Origin: Chloroflexota bacterium
GTDB lineage: Bacteria; Chloroflexota; JAJPGV01
Assembly (NCBI GenBank): GCA_021325635.1
Contig: JAJPGV010000035.1
Span: 124,001-188,000 of the forward strand
DNA length: 64,000 bases
Direction of reading: 5' to 3'
In this document: positions 16,286 through 24,996 of the stretch, piece by piece
Numbering within the stretch: position 1 is the first letter of the stretch
Layout of the letters: each line of letters begins with the position of its first letter
Notes under the pieces: model-generated
The model's database searches: none
Told to the model about the DNA's origin: nothing
The model's input: only the letters and a program-made list of their open reading frames with translations
Translations under genes and position numbers: made by a program

Positions 16286-17080
16286 TCAAGCGCCGCTCCC
16301 TGCTCTGCCTGCCGCGATCTGCTTGACGTAGTCGAGCGCATCCCACATCTGCTGTTCGGTCAATCTGTCCTGCCAGGCGGGCATTCCCGCGGTCTTGCCA
16401 TCGCCGTGTTGGATGACCCAGAAGTGGGCTCCGTCCATGCCTGGCGCCAGGAAGTGCTGCGGGTTGCGGAAGGTCGGCGGTTTGATGCGTAATCCCGCTA
16501 TTGCCGGGCCATTGCCGTCGCCATTCAAACCGTGGCAAGCTGCGCAGTTCTGCTGATAGATGGCCTGTCCGCGCTGGGCGGAGGCCGGGTCACTGGCATA
16601 GGGATTGGGCGTGGTGGTAGCGCTGCGCGGCACGGCCAGGGTCGGGGACATCACCAGCTCGCCGCTCGAGGCGACCACCGTTGCTGCGGTGACGGCGTCG
16701 GCGGAGGCCGCCCCGCACAGGATCAGGACGCCCATGACGGCGCCGCTGGTAAGGGCGGCAAGGCCTTTCGACGAAGGCGTGGCGAAGGGCTTCCCGAGCT
16801 GAAACCAGATGGCCAGGGCCGTCGAGAGGCCGAACGCGGCCGCGGTCGTGAAGCCGTAGAACGACCGCAGCAGGTGCGGCAAGACCTCGGTCAACGACGT
16901 GTACGGGTCGGTCGTCGCCTGCGCCTGCAGGATGAACTGCGCTGCCGCGATCAGTGCGGCCAACCCCGGTACCAGGCTGCTGCGGGTGCCCGATCGAGTT
17001 GTGCGGCCGTAGAGCTGCCAGCCGAGCCACGCGGCCAGCAGGCTGAGCTCGGCAAAGCGCAGCCAGGCGGCGAGGCTCAC
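16286..17080 (-). CDS. Membrane-anchored cytochrome c
   Basis: The true start is taken as the GTG at 17080, which overlaps the CopC-CopD stop; the track extension to 17560 is a shadow. The 264-residue product begins with about four membrane helices (LRFAELSLLAAWLGWQ; GLAALIAAAQFILQAQ; a third around YGFTTAAAFGLSTALAIWF; a fourth VMGVLILCGAASADAV). An external class I cytochrome c domain follows, with heme attachment CAACHG and distal Met in GMPAW. It would carry electrons at the membrane face. Translational coupling to CopC-CopD points to a copper-linked respiratory role. Confidence 0.85.
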   Translation of the reverse strand: MSLAAWLRFAELSLLAAWLGWQLYGRTTRSGTRSSLVPGLAALIAAAQFILQAQATTDPYTSLTEVLPHLLRSFYGFTTAAAFGLSTALAIWFQLGKPFATPSSKGLAALTSGAVMGVLILCGAASADAVTAATVVASSGELVMSPTLAVPRSATTTPNPYASDPASAQRGQAIYQQNCAACHGLNGDGNGPAIAGLRIKPPTFRNPQHFLAPGMDGAHFWVIQHGDGKTAGMPAWQDRLTEQQMWDALDYVKQIAAGRAGSGA

Positions 17081-18876
17081 TGCTTGGTCACCAGGTCGAA
17101 GCTCGTACGCTGGTCGAGCTGCCCGGGCAGGCGTACCAGCAGGTCGGCCCGCCAGCGGCCACTCATGCTCAGGGCGTCGGCCTGCGCCGAGTACACCCCA
17201 CCACCCTGGGACTGCAGATCGATCACGCTCTGGCCCATGTCCATGTCCAACATGGTGAGCTGCAGCTCCACTTTGTCGGCGTTCGCTGCCGGCTGGCCGT
17301 GGGCGCGAAGGTTGACCTGGAAGAGGTTCGGTCCGGGCTGCATGGGGGCCACCTGGAGGGTGACGCGGACGTCCCCCATGGTCTGGGTCTGGATGGCGCC
17401 GTTGCCCTGGACGTTGGCCGGAGGCAGGTTGGCCAGGACGCCCGTGGCGGCGAGCACGGCAATCACCAGCAGCGCTTCCAGCGGCAGGGTGCGGCTGATG
17501 AACCGCCGGGCACGCGTGGCCGCCACCTTCGACGGCTGTTGCAGGGCTGGTATAAGCCACCAGCGATGGAAGCCGGCGAGCAGCAGGGTGACGACGAAAA
17601 TGCCTGTCTTGATCACCAGGGCCTGCCCGTAGTCGGTTGACAGCGCGGCGTCGAGGCTGCCCACGTGCACCACCGCCTGATAGAAGCCGGTGCAGGCAAT
17701 GACTGCGACCGAGATGAGCGCGACTCGAGAGAAGCCCGTCACAAGGGGTCCCAGCAGCTGGTTCAGCTCGACGTCGTCTTTCCTCAGGTCGGCTTTAGGC
17801 CGCAGCCGGCTGCCGAGCACGGGCATGACGCCGACCGCCAGCGCTATGAGCCCGCCGACCCAGATGCCCGCGGCTGTGAGGTGCAGCCAGTCCACGAAAA
17901 GCGCCAGCTCGGGTGCGCTTTCGACGGCCCCGGCGTGGCTGCCCAGGGCAAACAGGAGCATGATGATCAGGAGCAGGCCCGTGACCAGGAAGCGCTCAAC
18001 GTCGGCCGGTATGGTTTCGAGGCGCATGGCCTGTGCCGCGGCTGCACCCAGCGAACGGTGCCGTGCGCCGAGCATCGGCACGAGCGCGCGGTCGCTGACG
18101 AGCAGTAGGGCCAGAATGACGACCGACAGACCGAGTCGAGCGGCCAGGTTTTGCCCGACGCTGGTGTCCAGCACAGTCACCAGGCCACCGGCCGACAGAT
18201 CGCCGGCCGAACGAGCCGCTTGGTCGAGCAGCATGTCGAGCATGGCAACCACGAGCAGCACTGCCAGCACTCGACCGCTGCGAGTGAACCGGACGGCGAG
18301 CGCTTCGCCCAGCGAAGCACGGTTCCAATTGACCTGGGAAGGCTCCAGGACCAGCGCGCCGAACAGCAGCAAGCCCAGCAGGCCGGTGGTGGCCAGGTAG
18401 CCCAGCCAGCGTATGGCGTAGCTCAACGGGCTCCCGGCGGTTTGCGGAACGGGAAGGGTCGCCTGGCTGTCTGCCCCTGTTGGCTTGACGCCTATGCCAA
18501 AGGCAAAGGCGCCGCCGGTGACGTGGCCGTCGACCGCGGAGGTGGTGCGCCAGCTCACCGTGTAGGTGCCTTGGGGCAGATCGGGTTGAAGCGATTGCAC
18601 CAGGCTTTCGGGATCAGTGGGGGACTGGGCAGCGAGACCGCCGTCCACTCGGCGGCGCTGCTGGTCGAAGACCTGGATGTCGCTCAGCTTCGGCTCGGGC
18701 CGCTCGCTGAACCACAGCTGCACCTGCCTGGGAGCCTGATCCACGCCGGCGTTGGGTTGGGGATCGGCACGAACCAGGTTTGCGTGTGCCAAGGCGGTGC
18801 CTGGCAAAAGCAGGAGCAGCAAGGCCGAAGCCGCGGCGCCGAGGCGCCACAGCTTCGGCCGCCTGCCGCCGGCCAT
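17077..18876 (-). CDS. CopC-CopD fusion copper protein
   Basis: The ATG at 18876 begins a signal peptide (MAGGRRPKLWRLG, then a Leu-rich core ending ALA). The track start at 19065 would overlap the upstream gene. After cleavage the mature chain starts HANLVRADPQPNAG, so the N-terminal His can join the CopC copper site with the His of SAVDGHVTGG. The remaining 450 residues are polytopic (CopD type, about eight helices) with conserved stretches WLHLTAAGIWVGGLIAL and GFHRWWL. The C-terminal ~110 residues form another extracytoplasmic beta domain. The fusion binds copper outside and may move it across the membrane; length (599) and order resemble YcnJ-like proteins. Confidence 0.88.
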   Translation of the reverse strand: MAGGRRPKLWRLGAAASALLLLLLPGTALAHANLVRADPQPNAGVDQAPRQVQLWFSERPEPKLSDIQVFDQQRRRVDGGLAAQSPTDPESLVQSLQPDLPQGTYTVSWRTTSAVDGHVTGGAFAFGIGVKPTGADSQATLPVPQTAGSPLSYAIRWLGYLATTGLLGLLLFGALVLEPSQVNWNRASLGEALAVRFTRSGRVLAVLLVVAMLDMLLDQAARSAGDLSAGGLVTVLDTSVGQNLAARLGLSVVILALLLVSDRALVPMLGARHRSLGAAAAQAMRLETIPADVERFLVTGLLLIIMLLFALGSHAGAVESAPELALFVDWLHLTAAGIWVGGLIALAVGVMPVLGSRLRPKADLRKDDVELNQLLGPLVTGFSRVALISVAVIACTGFYQAVVHVGSLDAALSTDYGQALVIKTGIFVVTLLLAGFHRWWLIPALQQPSKVAATRARRFISRTLPLEALLVIAVLAATGVLANLPPANVQGNGAIQTQTMGDVRVTLQVAPMQPGPNLFQVNLRAHGQPAANADKVELQLTMLDMDMGQSVIDLQSQGGGVYSAQADALSMSGRWRADLLVRLPGQLDQRTSFDLVTKQ

Positions 18877-18961
18877 GCGTGTTACGTGTCCCGCTGCCGC
18901 CGCGCCGCGAGACAGGCGTGCCAGCTCGTCTTTCGTAGCGAGGCCTGTTGCTCGGTCTCGG

Positions 18962-19603
18962 CTACGCTCGTCCCGAGGACGAAGCGGGCGATCCGGCAGG
19001 CTCCGCTCCCGGCTTGCGGCTCCAGCCGGCGATACCGATGGCGATGCCGACGAGTCCGACGGCAATGCCGGCGATCCCCAGCGTGCGGGCCGAGCTGGCG
19101 GCCGTCTGGGCAGCGGTCAGCTGCGTCTGAAGGCTCCCGGGGTCGCCAAGCTTATCGGGGAACTGAAGCGGTGCGACCGGGTCGACGTCGTTGAAGGTAT
19201 TCGGCCCGGACTCGAATTTCTGATCGATTGGGTCGCCATTGATCGTGCCGCTCAGATGGAACTGATAGGAGCCCGTGGCGGTGGGGATGAAGTAGGCGGC
19301 GTACTTGCCGGGCAGGCCGAAGCGCGAGCGCAGGGTGAGCGGCATCGACTTGGCGTTGCCGCCCACGATGACCTCTGCCTTCAGGGTCTTCTCCGCTCCC
19401 TCGACCGGCTTCTTGTCGGCGGCGGTGGTGATCGTGAGGTCGAGGCTGTTCATCTGGTCCTGGATGGCGGGCTCGTTCAGAAAGCCGACGACCAGGTGAT
19501 ACGTGCCCACGTCGCGTTGCTCGTGGGCCAGGGCCGCGGTCGGCAGCAATACGAGGGATCCCAGGATGGCGCTGCCGGCGAGCAGCGCGAGTCGTTTGTA
19601 CAT
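18962..19603 (-). CDS. Exported protein with C-terminal membrane anchor, copper cluster
   Basis: The 213-residue product has an AGGAGG site before its ATG. A signal peptide (MYKRLALLAGSAILGSLVLL) is cleaved after ALA, leaving a mature N-terminus HEQRDVGTYHLVVGFLNEP. The beta-rich body includes FGLPGKYAAYFIPTATGSYQFHLSG, and a single helix near residues 175-195 anchors it, followed by an Arg/Lys tail. A new N-terminal His and Ig-like body resemble copper-binding envelope proteins encoded beside copC, but no family is firmly recognised. It lies 85 nt upstream of the CopC-CopD start. Confidence 0.75.
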   Translation of the reverse strand: MYKRLALLAGSAILGSLVLLPTAALAHEQRDVGTYHLVVGFLNEPAIQDQMNSLDLTITTAADKKPVEGAEKTLKAEVIVGGNAKSMPLTLRSRFGLPGKYAAYFIPTATGSYQFHLSGTINGDPIDQKFESGPNTFNDVDPVAPLQFPDKLGDPGSLQTQLTAAQTAASSARTLGIAGIAVGLVGIAIGIAGWSRKPGAEPAGSPASSSGRA

Positions 19604-19660
19604 CGCATTCCTCCTGATGCTGATACGGACGTTTGCCTGTGCGCGATGTTATGAAACGGG

Positions 19661-20089
19661 TCAGGCCGCCTCAGGAGGAGGGGATGGGGGTGATGCCAAG
19701 AGGGATGGCTGTGCTTGCTGAGACCCGGGCCCAGCCGAGCAGCTCACGGTGGCGGTGCACCACGGCGGCGGCTCTTCCGAAACGAGGTGGCCGAAGCCGA
19801 AGCCCCAGTCCGACGAAACGTTTCCCGCCTGCAGCATGGGCAGGTCATCGAGACCCGGCGTTCGCACGACCGGCTTGGCGGGCTGGCCGTGATGATGGGT
19901 AATGCCCCTGGCCACGAGGGCAGCGTGAAGGGCTGCCTGGGCCGGCGTGACGTGGACTCCGTGGTCCCAGGCGGCGTCCGCTACCTCTGGGCCAAACAGC
20001 ATGCCGGCAGCCAGCAAACAGGCCAGCGCCGTGCGGAAGAGCCACAAAGCAAGCGCTTGCCACGAGTACGGGCACGTCTTCGGGCTCAC
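19661..20089 (-). CDS. Small exported His-containing protein, copper cluster
   Basis: The track gives a longer frame from 20527 that overlaps the next gene; the GTG at 20089 is preferred because a TATCCT hexamer lies 7 nt before it. The 142-residue product has a hydrophobic signal (LALWLFRTALACLLAAGMLF) and a body with WDHGVHVTPAQAALHAALVARGITHHHG, giving six His within about 30 residues. Its Pro-rich end contains one short CTATVSC pair. The His density and location within the copper cluster suggest metal binding. The family is unknown. Confidence 0.55.
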   Translation of the reverse strand: MSPKTCPYSWQALALWLFRTALACLLAAGMLFGPEVADAAWDHGVHVTPAQAALHAALVARGITHHHGQPAKPVVRTPGLDDLPMLQAGNVSSDWGFGFGHLVSEEPPPWCTATVSCSAGPGSQQAQPSLLASPPSPPPEAA

Positions 20090-20183
20090 GAGGGTGAGGA
20101 TAGCCGAGGATCTCCTCGCTTGCCGGAGCCGGAAGCGGCCTGCGGGATGGTCGGGCCAGGACGCCGCGCCTGCCGCTCGCGGA

Positions 20184-20864
20184 TCAGAGCCCGGCGGGAA
20201 ACTCGTACGGTCGGGGAGCCACGTCCTGGTTGACGTCGAGCTGGATCGCGGCGTGCGCCGCCAGCGGGATCGAGCGAACGTCGCCCTGGAAGGGCTGGCC
20301 GCCGACGTAGGCGATGACCGAGCCGCTGGCGGGACCTGCAGCGTTCGAACTGAGGGGCTGCTTCCAGACGTCCATGAATTGGCCCAGCGTAAATGGCTGC
20401 GGTCCGGGGGCTTCCACGTGCACGATGCCGTCGCGGGCATGCGTATGGAGATAGTAGAAGCAGGCGCCGCCCGTGACGAAAGGTTGGCCGCCGTCGGTCT
20501 GCAGCTGGCGAGGCGGGGCGATGCCAATTCCCGGAGGAACGCTGCGCTCCTGTCCGTCCACGAAGATGGCCAGGTGCGCGTGCACGTGGTAGGTCACGAC
20601 CTCGGTTGCGCCACAGGGGATGCCGTCGATGCTGGGATGGCCGGCGTAATCGGGCGCCGGCGCCAGGTCCGAGGGTGCCGTAAGTCCCGACTGTCCGGCC
20701 TGTCCGGCGGATCCGGTATTCCTGGACAGCGCCAGGATGAGCACGACGGCGAGAACCGCGATCGCTCCGACGATTCCGAGGACGATCCCGCCGCGGTTGA
20801 TCGAGGGCTGCGCCAGCGCTCGCCGGCTCACGTCGGAGCCTCGCCGCGATCCGTTTCGCTGCAT
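20184..20864 (-). CDS. Membrane-anchored protein with HVHAHLAIFVDG motif
   Basis: The 226-residue protein has one N-terminal membrane helix (about residues 27-46, IVLGIVGAIAVLAVVLILAL), a short linker and an extracytoplasmic domain. Two His-rich motifs stand out: YHVHAHLAIFVDG and FYYLHTHARDGIVHVEAP, plus a pair of Cys. Such proteins occur in Actinobacteria and Chloroflexota without assigned function; the spaced His pairs suggest metal binding. A TAGGAT lies 6 nt before the ATG with no Shine-Dalgarno. It leads the divergent side of the copper cluster. Confidence 0.75.
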   Translation of the reverse strand: MQRNGSRRGSDVSRRALAQPSINRGGIVLGIVGAIAVLAVVLILALSRNTGSAGQAGQSGLTAPSDLAPAPDYAGHPSIDGIPCGATEVVTYHVHAHLAIFVDGQERSVPPGIGIAPPRQLQTDGGQPFVTGGACFYYLHTHARDGIVHVEAPGPQPFTLGQFMDVWKQPLSSNAAGPASGSVIAYVGGQPFQGDVRSIPLAAHAAIQLDVNQDVAPRPYEFPAGL

Positions 20865-20999
20865 GGGGTAATCCTACGTATATGGGCCGCGGGCGGGTAT
20901 TTGGTGGCGATGGCTCGACTGCGACATCGGGCCATACGGCAACCGGTGCGCTAACAGCGATGAGCCGGCACGCGCTCTTGCCCGCCGGGGGTCCGTTTT

Positions 21000-21076
21000 T
21001 GGTGGGCGAAACAGGGCTCGAACCTGTGACCTCCCGGGTGTAAACCGGACGCTCTGACCAACTGAGCTATTCGCCC
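21000..21076 (-). tRNA. tRNA-Val (anticodon TAC), CCA encoded
   Basis: The minus strand folds as a full cloverleaf: acceptor GGGCGAA/TTCGCCC, D-arm AGCTCAGTTGGTCAGAGC, anticodon loop TTTACAC with TAC at 34-36, and T-arm CAGGTTCGAGCCCTG. The discriminator is A and the CCA tail is encoded at 21000-21002. It reads GUA and other Val codons. Confidence 0.95.
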
Positions 21077-21149
21077 CTGCTGGCCGAGAGCCGGAAGCTC
21101 GACAGGCCAGCTAGGCCGTGAGCCGCCGTTTGCCTCTTGCCACCAGGAG

Positions 21150-21231
21150 TGCCGAGGATGGGACTTGAACCCATACGCCTTGCGGCACACGCCCCTCAAA
21201 CGTGCGCGTATACCTATTCCGCCACCTCGGC
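21150..21231 (-). tRNA. tRNA-Leu (anticodon GAG)
   Basis: The minus strand gives acceptor GCCGAGG/CCTCGGC, a D-arm starting TGGCGGAATAGG, anticodon stem CACGT/GCGTG with loop TTGAGGG (GAG at 34-36), the long variable arm TGCCGCAAGGCGT typical of tRNA-Leu, and T-arm TGGGTTCAAGTCCCA. Unlike the adjacent tRNA-Val, the CCA end is not encoded; CTC follows the discriminator. Confidence 0.95.
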
Positions 21232-21371
21232 CTGTGCGGCGTCTAGTATACCTACGGGAGGTGCCCAAAATGGGCGGCGGCGCGGAAAAAGGTCCCGCAC
21301 GGCTAGCCTGCTTAGACAGGCGCTGATAGAATCAGCCGCAACATGGCTCCTTTTCGGAGGGAGGGCCGGCC

Positions 21372-22718
21372 ATGAGGCTGCGATTCTGGGGCACGCGGGG
21401 CTCTATCGCGGTTCCCGGTCCCGACACTGTTCGCTACGGGGGCAACACGTCCTGCGTCGAAGTGGTGAGCAACGACGTGCTCATCATTTTGGACTGCGGC
21501 ACCGGCGTCAGGGGACTGGGCCTGGACCTGATGGCCAATCGCAAGCCGCCCATCGAAGCGCACATCCTCCTGAGCCACACGCACTGGGACCACATCCAGG
21601 GATTTCCGTTCTTCCCCCCCGCGCTGGCGCCAGGGAATCGCATCACGGTCTACTCGGCCCGCGGCTACGAGAAGCCGCTCAAGGAAGTCCTCGAGGGCCA
21701 GATGGACTACACCTATTTCCCCATCAAGCTGGCGCAGATGGCTTCGGATATCAACTTCCGCGAAGTGGACGAGGAGACGTTCGACATCGGTCACGTGCAG
21801 GTGACCTCGCACTTCATGAATCACACCGTGCTGGCGATGGGTTACAAGCTGTTCAGCGGCGGCAAAACCATCGTTTATGCCACGGATACTGAGCCGTTCG
21901 GCACGTACCACACGGACGGCACGACAGGCGGCAGCGCAGTCAGGCCACAGTTCGTGCACGAAGGGGACGTTCGGTTCATTCATTTCATCGAAGGTGCCGA
22001 CGTGCTCATCCACGACGCCCAGTACACCGAGCAGGAGTACCCCAAGAAGGTTGGCTGGGGCCACAGCACCGTGGACTACGCCGTGGAGGTTGCGCTCGCC
22101 GCCAAAGTCGGCCATCTGGTCCTCTTCCACCACGACGTTATTCGGACCGACGATCAGGTGGCCCAGCTAGAGGAGTACGCCCGTAATAAGGTAGCCGAGC
22201 GCGGCAGCTCGCTGATCGTCACCGCCGCGGCGGAAGGCACCGAGATCGATCTCGAAGAGCGTGATGAGATGCGCATCCACCGCCGTCTATCCAGTCCCGC
22301 GCCGGCCACCAGGCGCTACAAGCTGCTGTTCGCCGACGACGATCCCTCCACTATTCGCCTGCTGCAGGAAAGCTTCTCCGACGAGCATCTGTACGACGTG
22401 CACGTGGCGCCGGACGGCATCAAGGCCGTGGAGATGGCCAGCGAGCTGAAGCCGGACCTGGTTCTGCTGGATATGCGCCTCTCGCTGCTCGATGGCTATT
22501 CCGCTACTAAGGAGATTCGCCACCAGGCGCAGCTGAAGCACACGCCGGTGCTGATCATCACCGACCACTCCAGCGAGGAAATCGAAGCCGAGGGCTTCAA
22601 GATCGGCGTCACCGACTTCATGCGCAAACCCTTCGCGATCGCTCAGCTGCGCGCTCGCGTGCAGATGTGGCTGCACCGACAGGATCAGCCCAACAACGCG
22701 ACTTCGATTCTCGCCTGA
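21372..22718 (+). CDS. Metallo-beta-lactamase-fold hydrolase fused to a response-regulator receiver domain
   Basis: The 448-residue protein joins two domains. Residues 1-300 are an MBL-fold hydrolase with metal ligands SHTHWDH (68-74), His in FMNHTV, Asp in VYATDTEPF and a late His in LVLFHHD. Residues about 315-440 are a receiver domain with the acidic pair in LLFADDDP, phospho-acceptor Asp in LVLLDMRL, Thr in LIITDHS and Lys in MRKPFA, all present. A histidine kinase could therefore control the hydrolase. A GGAGGGAGGGCC site precedes the ATG, and a TAGAAT box lies about 40 nt upstream. No kinase is adjacent. The hydrolase substrate is unknown. Confidence 0.88.
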   Translation: MRLRFWGTRGSIAVPGPDTVRYGGNTSCVEVVSNDVLIILDCGTGVRGLGLDLMANRKPPIEAHILLSHTHWDHIQGFPFFPPALAPGNRITVYSARGYEKPLKEVLEGQMDYTYFPIKLAQMASDINFREVDEETFDIGHVQVTSHFMNHTVLAMGYKLFSGGKTIVYATDTEPFGTYHTDGTTGGSAVRPQFVHEGDVRFIHFIEGADVLIHDAQYTEQEYPKKVGWGHSTVDYAVEVALAAKVGHLVLFHHDVIRTDDQVAQLEEYARNKVAERGSSLIVTAAAEGTEIDLEERDEMRIHRRLSSPAPATRRYKLLFADDDPSTIRLLQESFSDEHLYDVHVAPDGIKAVEMASELKPDLVLLDMRLSLLDGYSATKEIRHQAQLKHTPVLIITDHSSEEIEAEGFKIGVTDFMRKPFAIAQLRARVQMWLHRQDQPNNATSILA

Positions 22719-22720
22719 CC

Positions 22721-23980
22721 TCAGCCGTCCCCATCGGCTGAGCTGGCCCGCGGCTCGTGCGTGAGCGTCAACGGGATGAGCCCCAGGAGCGTGGTGCAGG
22801 CCAGCGCTAGGAAGCCGATCCTGTAGGAGTGCGATCGGTCGACCACGGCACCGAATAGCGGGGCTGCCATCAGCGCCCCGAAGTAGGCCGCCGCGGAATT
22901 GAGCCCTATGGCTGCTCCCGCCCGCTGATAGCCGCCCAGCTCGGCGATGAGCGTGACCACCAGCCCGTTCCAGCTCAGCGCGGTTGCCCCCACGAGCAGG
23001 AGCTGCAGCACCACGAGCCAGGACGGCCAGGCGCGTGATATCGCCGCGAGAGAGGCCACAGCCGCGCTGGCCAGCGGCACGATGGCGCGGATGGCCGGCT
23101 TGCGGGCTCCACGAAACGCACGGTCGCTCACCTGTCCCCAGAACATGCGTCCGCCCACCGCTCCAAGCTGCACCGCCAGCAGCCCCAGGCTGGCCAGGAA
23201 GGCGCTGTAGCCCTCACCCGTCAAGTACAGGATGAGATAGGCCAGGAGCACGTACTGCGAGAAGACGAGCACGAAGGTCAGCGACGCCGCCAGCACCATC
23301 GGAGGGTCGCGGAGGACGCCGGCCATGCCGTGCCACACGGTGGTTTGCGCGCGCGCAGGATTGCCGCCAGGCGGCGCTTTGAGGCAGACCAGAAAGATCG
23401 CCGCGGAGGCGAGCTGCGCGCTGGCGATAGCCGTGAGCGGCAGCTGCCAGCCCCCGATGGTGCCCAGCAGCGGCAGACTGATGGCGCCGATGGCGGCGCC
23501 GGCCGGAATGGCGATTTGTCGCACGCCCATGGCCAGCCCGCGCTCCCGCGGATCGAACCAGCCGAAGACCGACTTGCTGGACGAGATGCCCACGGTTCCG
23601 CTGAGCAGGCCTGCCAGGAACAGCAGCGCTCCTACCGCCCAGGCTTGGTGCTGAACGAGGAGCGTGGCCAGCACCAGGCAACAGCCGACGGCCGCGCCGG
23701 CAGTCACGCTCCAACGCTCGCCCACGCGGTCGACCAGGGCGCCGCTGGGGATACTGCTGATCACCAATCCGGCGCTGAACGAGCTCACCAGGATGCCCAG
23801 CCCGGCCAGACTCAGATCGAAGTGCGTATGGAAGAACGGCGCCAGGATGGGGATGCCCTGCTGCAGCAGGGTGTACATCGCCTGCAGCAGAAAAGCGCTG
23901 AACAGGATCGTCCAACGGTAACGCGGCCTTGTTCGAGGCGAGCGCAACGCCTCACCGGCCGGCTTCGTGTCGGTGATCAC
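22721..23980 (-). CDS. MFS transporter
   Basis: This 419-residue protein has 12 predicted membrane helices and the MFS loop motif GALVDRVGERWS between helices 2 and 3. A second-half equivalent is WGQVSDRAFRGARK. The N-terminus (PRYRWTILFSAFLLQAMYTLLQQGIPIL) is like that of organic-anion or nitrate-type permeases, but no substrate can be read. It converges on the MBL-receiver gene with a 2-nt gap. The start is the GTG at 23980. Confidence 0.85.
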   Translation of the reverse strand: MITDTKPAGEALRSPRTRPRYRWTILFSAFLLQAMYTLLQQGIPILAPFFHTHFDLSLAGLGILVSSFSAGLVISSIPSGALVDRVGERWSVTAGAAVGCCLVLATLLVQHQAWAVGALLFLAGLLSGTVGISSSKSVFGWFDPRERGLAMGVRQIAIPAGAAIGAISLPLLGTIGGWQLPLTAIASAQLASAAIFLVCLKAPPGGNPARAQTTVWHGMAGVLRDPPMVLAASLTFVLVFSQYVLLAYLILYLTGEGYSAFLASLGLLAVQLGAVGGRMFWGQVSDRAFRGARKPAIRAIVPLASAAVASLAAISRAWPSWLVVLQLLLVGATALSWNGLVVTLIAELGGYQRAGAAIGLNSAAAYFGALMAAPLFGAVVDRSHSYRIGFLALACTTLLGLIPLTLTHEPRASSADGDG

Positions 23981-24091
23981 CGTCTGTAAGTGTGACCGTT
24001 TGGGTGGCCTCGAACGTTTGGGCTGCGCCTTTCAGGCCAGACCCTAGCCAAAGGGGCCATTGCTGATCAACAATTTCCTGCTTGGGCTGGA

Positions 24092-24120
24092 TTGGACTCC
24101 CCTGCACGCGCTACCCTAAA
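24092..24120 (+). promoter_or_regulatory. Candidate promoter for the orphan ABC ATPase
   Basis: TTGGAC and CCTAAA are separated by 17 bp. A strong AAGGAGG lies at 24143-24149, downstream of the predicted start, so the message would have a conventional leader. The -10 is poor. Confidence 0.3.
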
Positions 24121-24161
24121 GTCTCAGCCTTGCCGAAGTCCTAAGGAGGAACCCCTACCGT

Positions 24162-24995
24162 TTGGCGACCTTGATGAACGACCCGGTTTCCGCCGAGCAG
24201 CGATCGGCGACGGTGTACGTACGACTGCGTAACGTCACCAAGCTGTACCGATCGCGGCGTGAAAGCGTTGCTGCCGTGAGCAACGTTAACCTGGACATCG
24301 CGACCGGGGAGTTCGTGTCCATCATTGGGCCGCGAGGCTGCGGCAAGAGCACCCTGATGTCGATTGTGGCCGGCTTGATCCCGGTTTCCTCGGGCTCGGT
24401 CTCGATTGCCGGCCGTACGGTGAAGAAGGCTCAGACCGAGATTGGCACTGTCTTTCCCGACCCGATACTGCTCGATTCCCGGTCCGTGCTGGAGAACGTC
24501 CTGCTGCAGGCCGAGATCCGCGATCTGGACGAGCAGGAGTACGTGCCCCGCGCCGAGCGGCTGATCGAGCTGGCCGGCCTGAAGGCGGTACGAGACACGC
24601 AGCTGTTTGGCCTATCGCCGGCGCACCGGCAGCGGGTCACGGTGTGTCGCGCTTTTGTACACGATCCACCGCTGCTGCTGCTCGACGAGCCGTTTGCCGG
24701 GCTCGACGCGGCGCATCGCCAGCAGGCGGTGCTGGATCTGCAGAAGGTATGGATGTTCTCGCCCAAGACCGTGCTGTACATTGCGAGCTCGGTCGCCGAG
24801 GCGGTGCTGCTGTCCGATCGGGTCATCGTCATGACGCCCGCTCCGGGTACGGTCGAGGCCGATGTTGCCATCGAGGTGCCGCGCCCGCGGCTCCTGGACG
24901 CCGCCACGCTGGCTGAGCTGAAGCCGTATGCCGAGCAGATCAGGCGGATCTTCGAAGGCCATGGCATCCAGCCCGAAGACCAGCCCGCTGCCTGA
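24162..24995 (+). CDS. Orphan ABC-type ATP-binding protein with degenerate catalytic motifs
   Basis: The 277-residue protein matches the nitrate/sulfonate/taurine (SsuB/TauB) ATPase group over its length. Walker A is intact (GPRGCGKST, 56-64) and Walker B keeps its Glu (LLLLDEPFAGLD, 172-182). Three other motifs differ: the Q-loop Gln is Pro (VFPDP, residue 99), the signature LSGGM is LSPAH (151-155), and the switch His is Ser (YIASSVAEA, about 209). ATP binding is likely, but coupled transport hydrolysis is doubtful. No permease or binding protein is adjacent. Start: TTG at 24162, 12 nt after AGGAGG; an ATG at 24174 is the alternative. Confidence 0.82.
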   Translation: MATLMNDPVSAEQRSATVYVRLRNVTKLYRSRRESVAAVSNVNLDIATGEFVSIIGPRGCGKSTLMSIVAGLIPVSSGSVSIAGRTVKKAQTEIGTVFPDPILLDSRSVLENVLLQAEIRDLDEQEYVPRAERLIELAGLKAVRDTQLFGLSPAHRQRVTVCRAFVHDPPLLLLDEPFAGLDAAHRQQAVLDLQKVWMFSPKTVLYIASSVAEAVLLSDRVIVMTPAPGTVEADVAIEVPRPRLLDAATLAELKPYAEQIRRIFEGHGIQPEDQPAA

Positions 24996-24996
24996 C

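Noticed and set aside
20990-21000. T-run near tRNA-Val
   Set aside because: It lies on the wrong strand for the tRNA and no stem precedes it on the plus strand.
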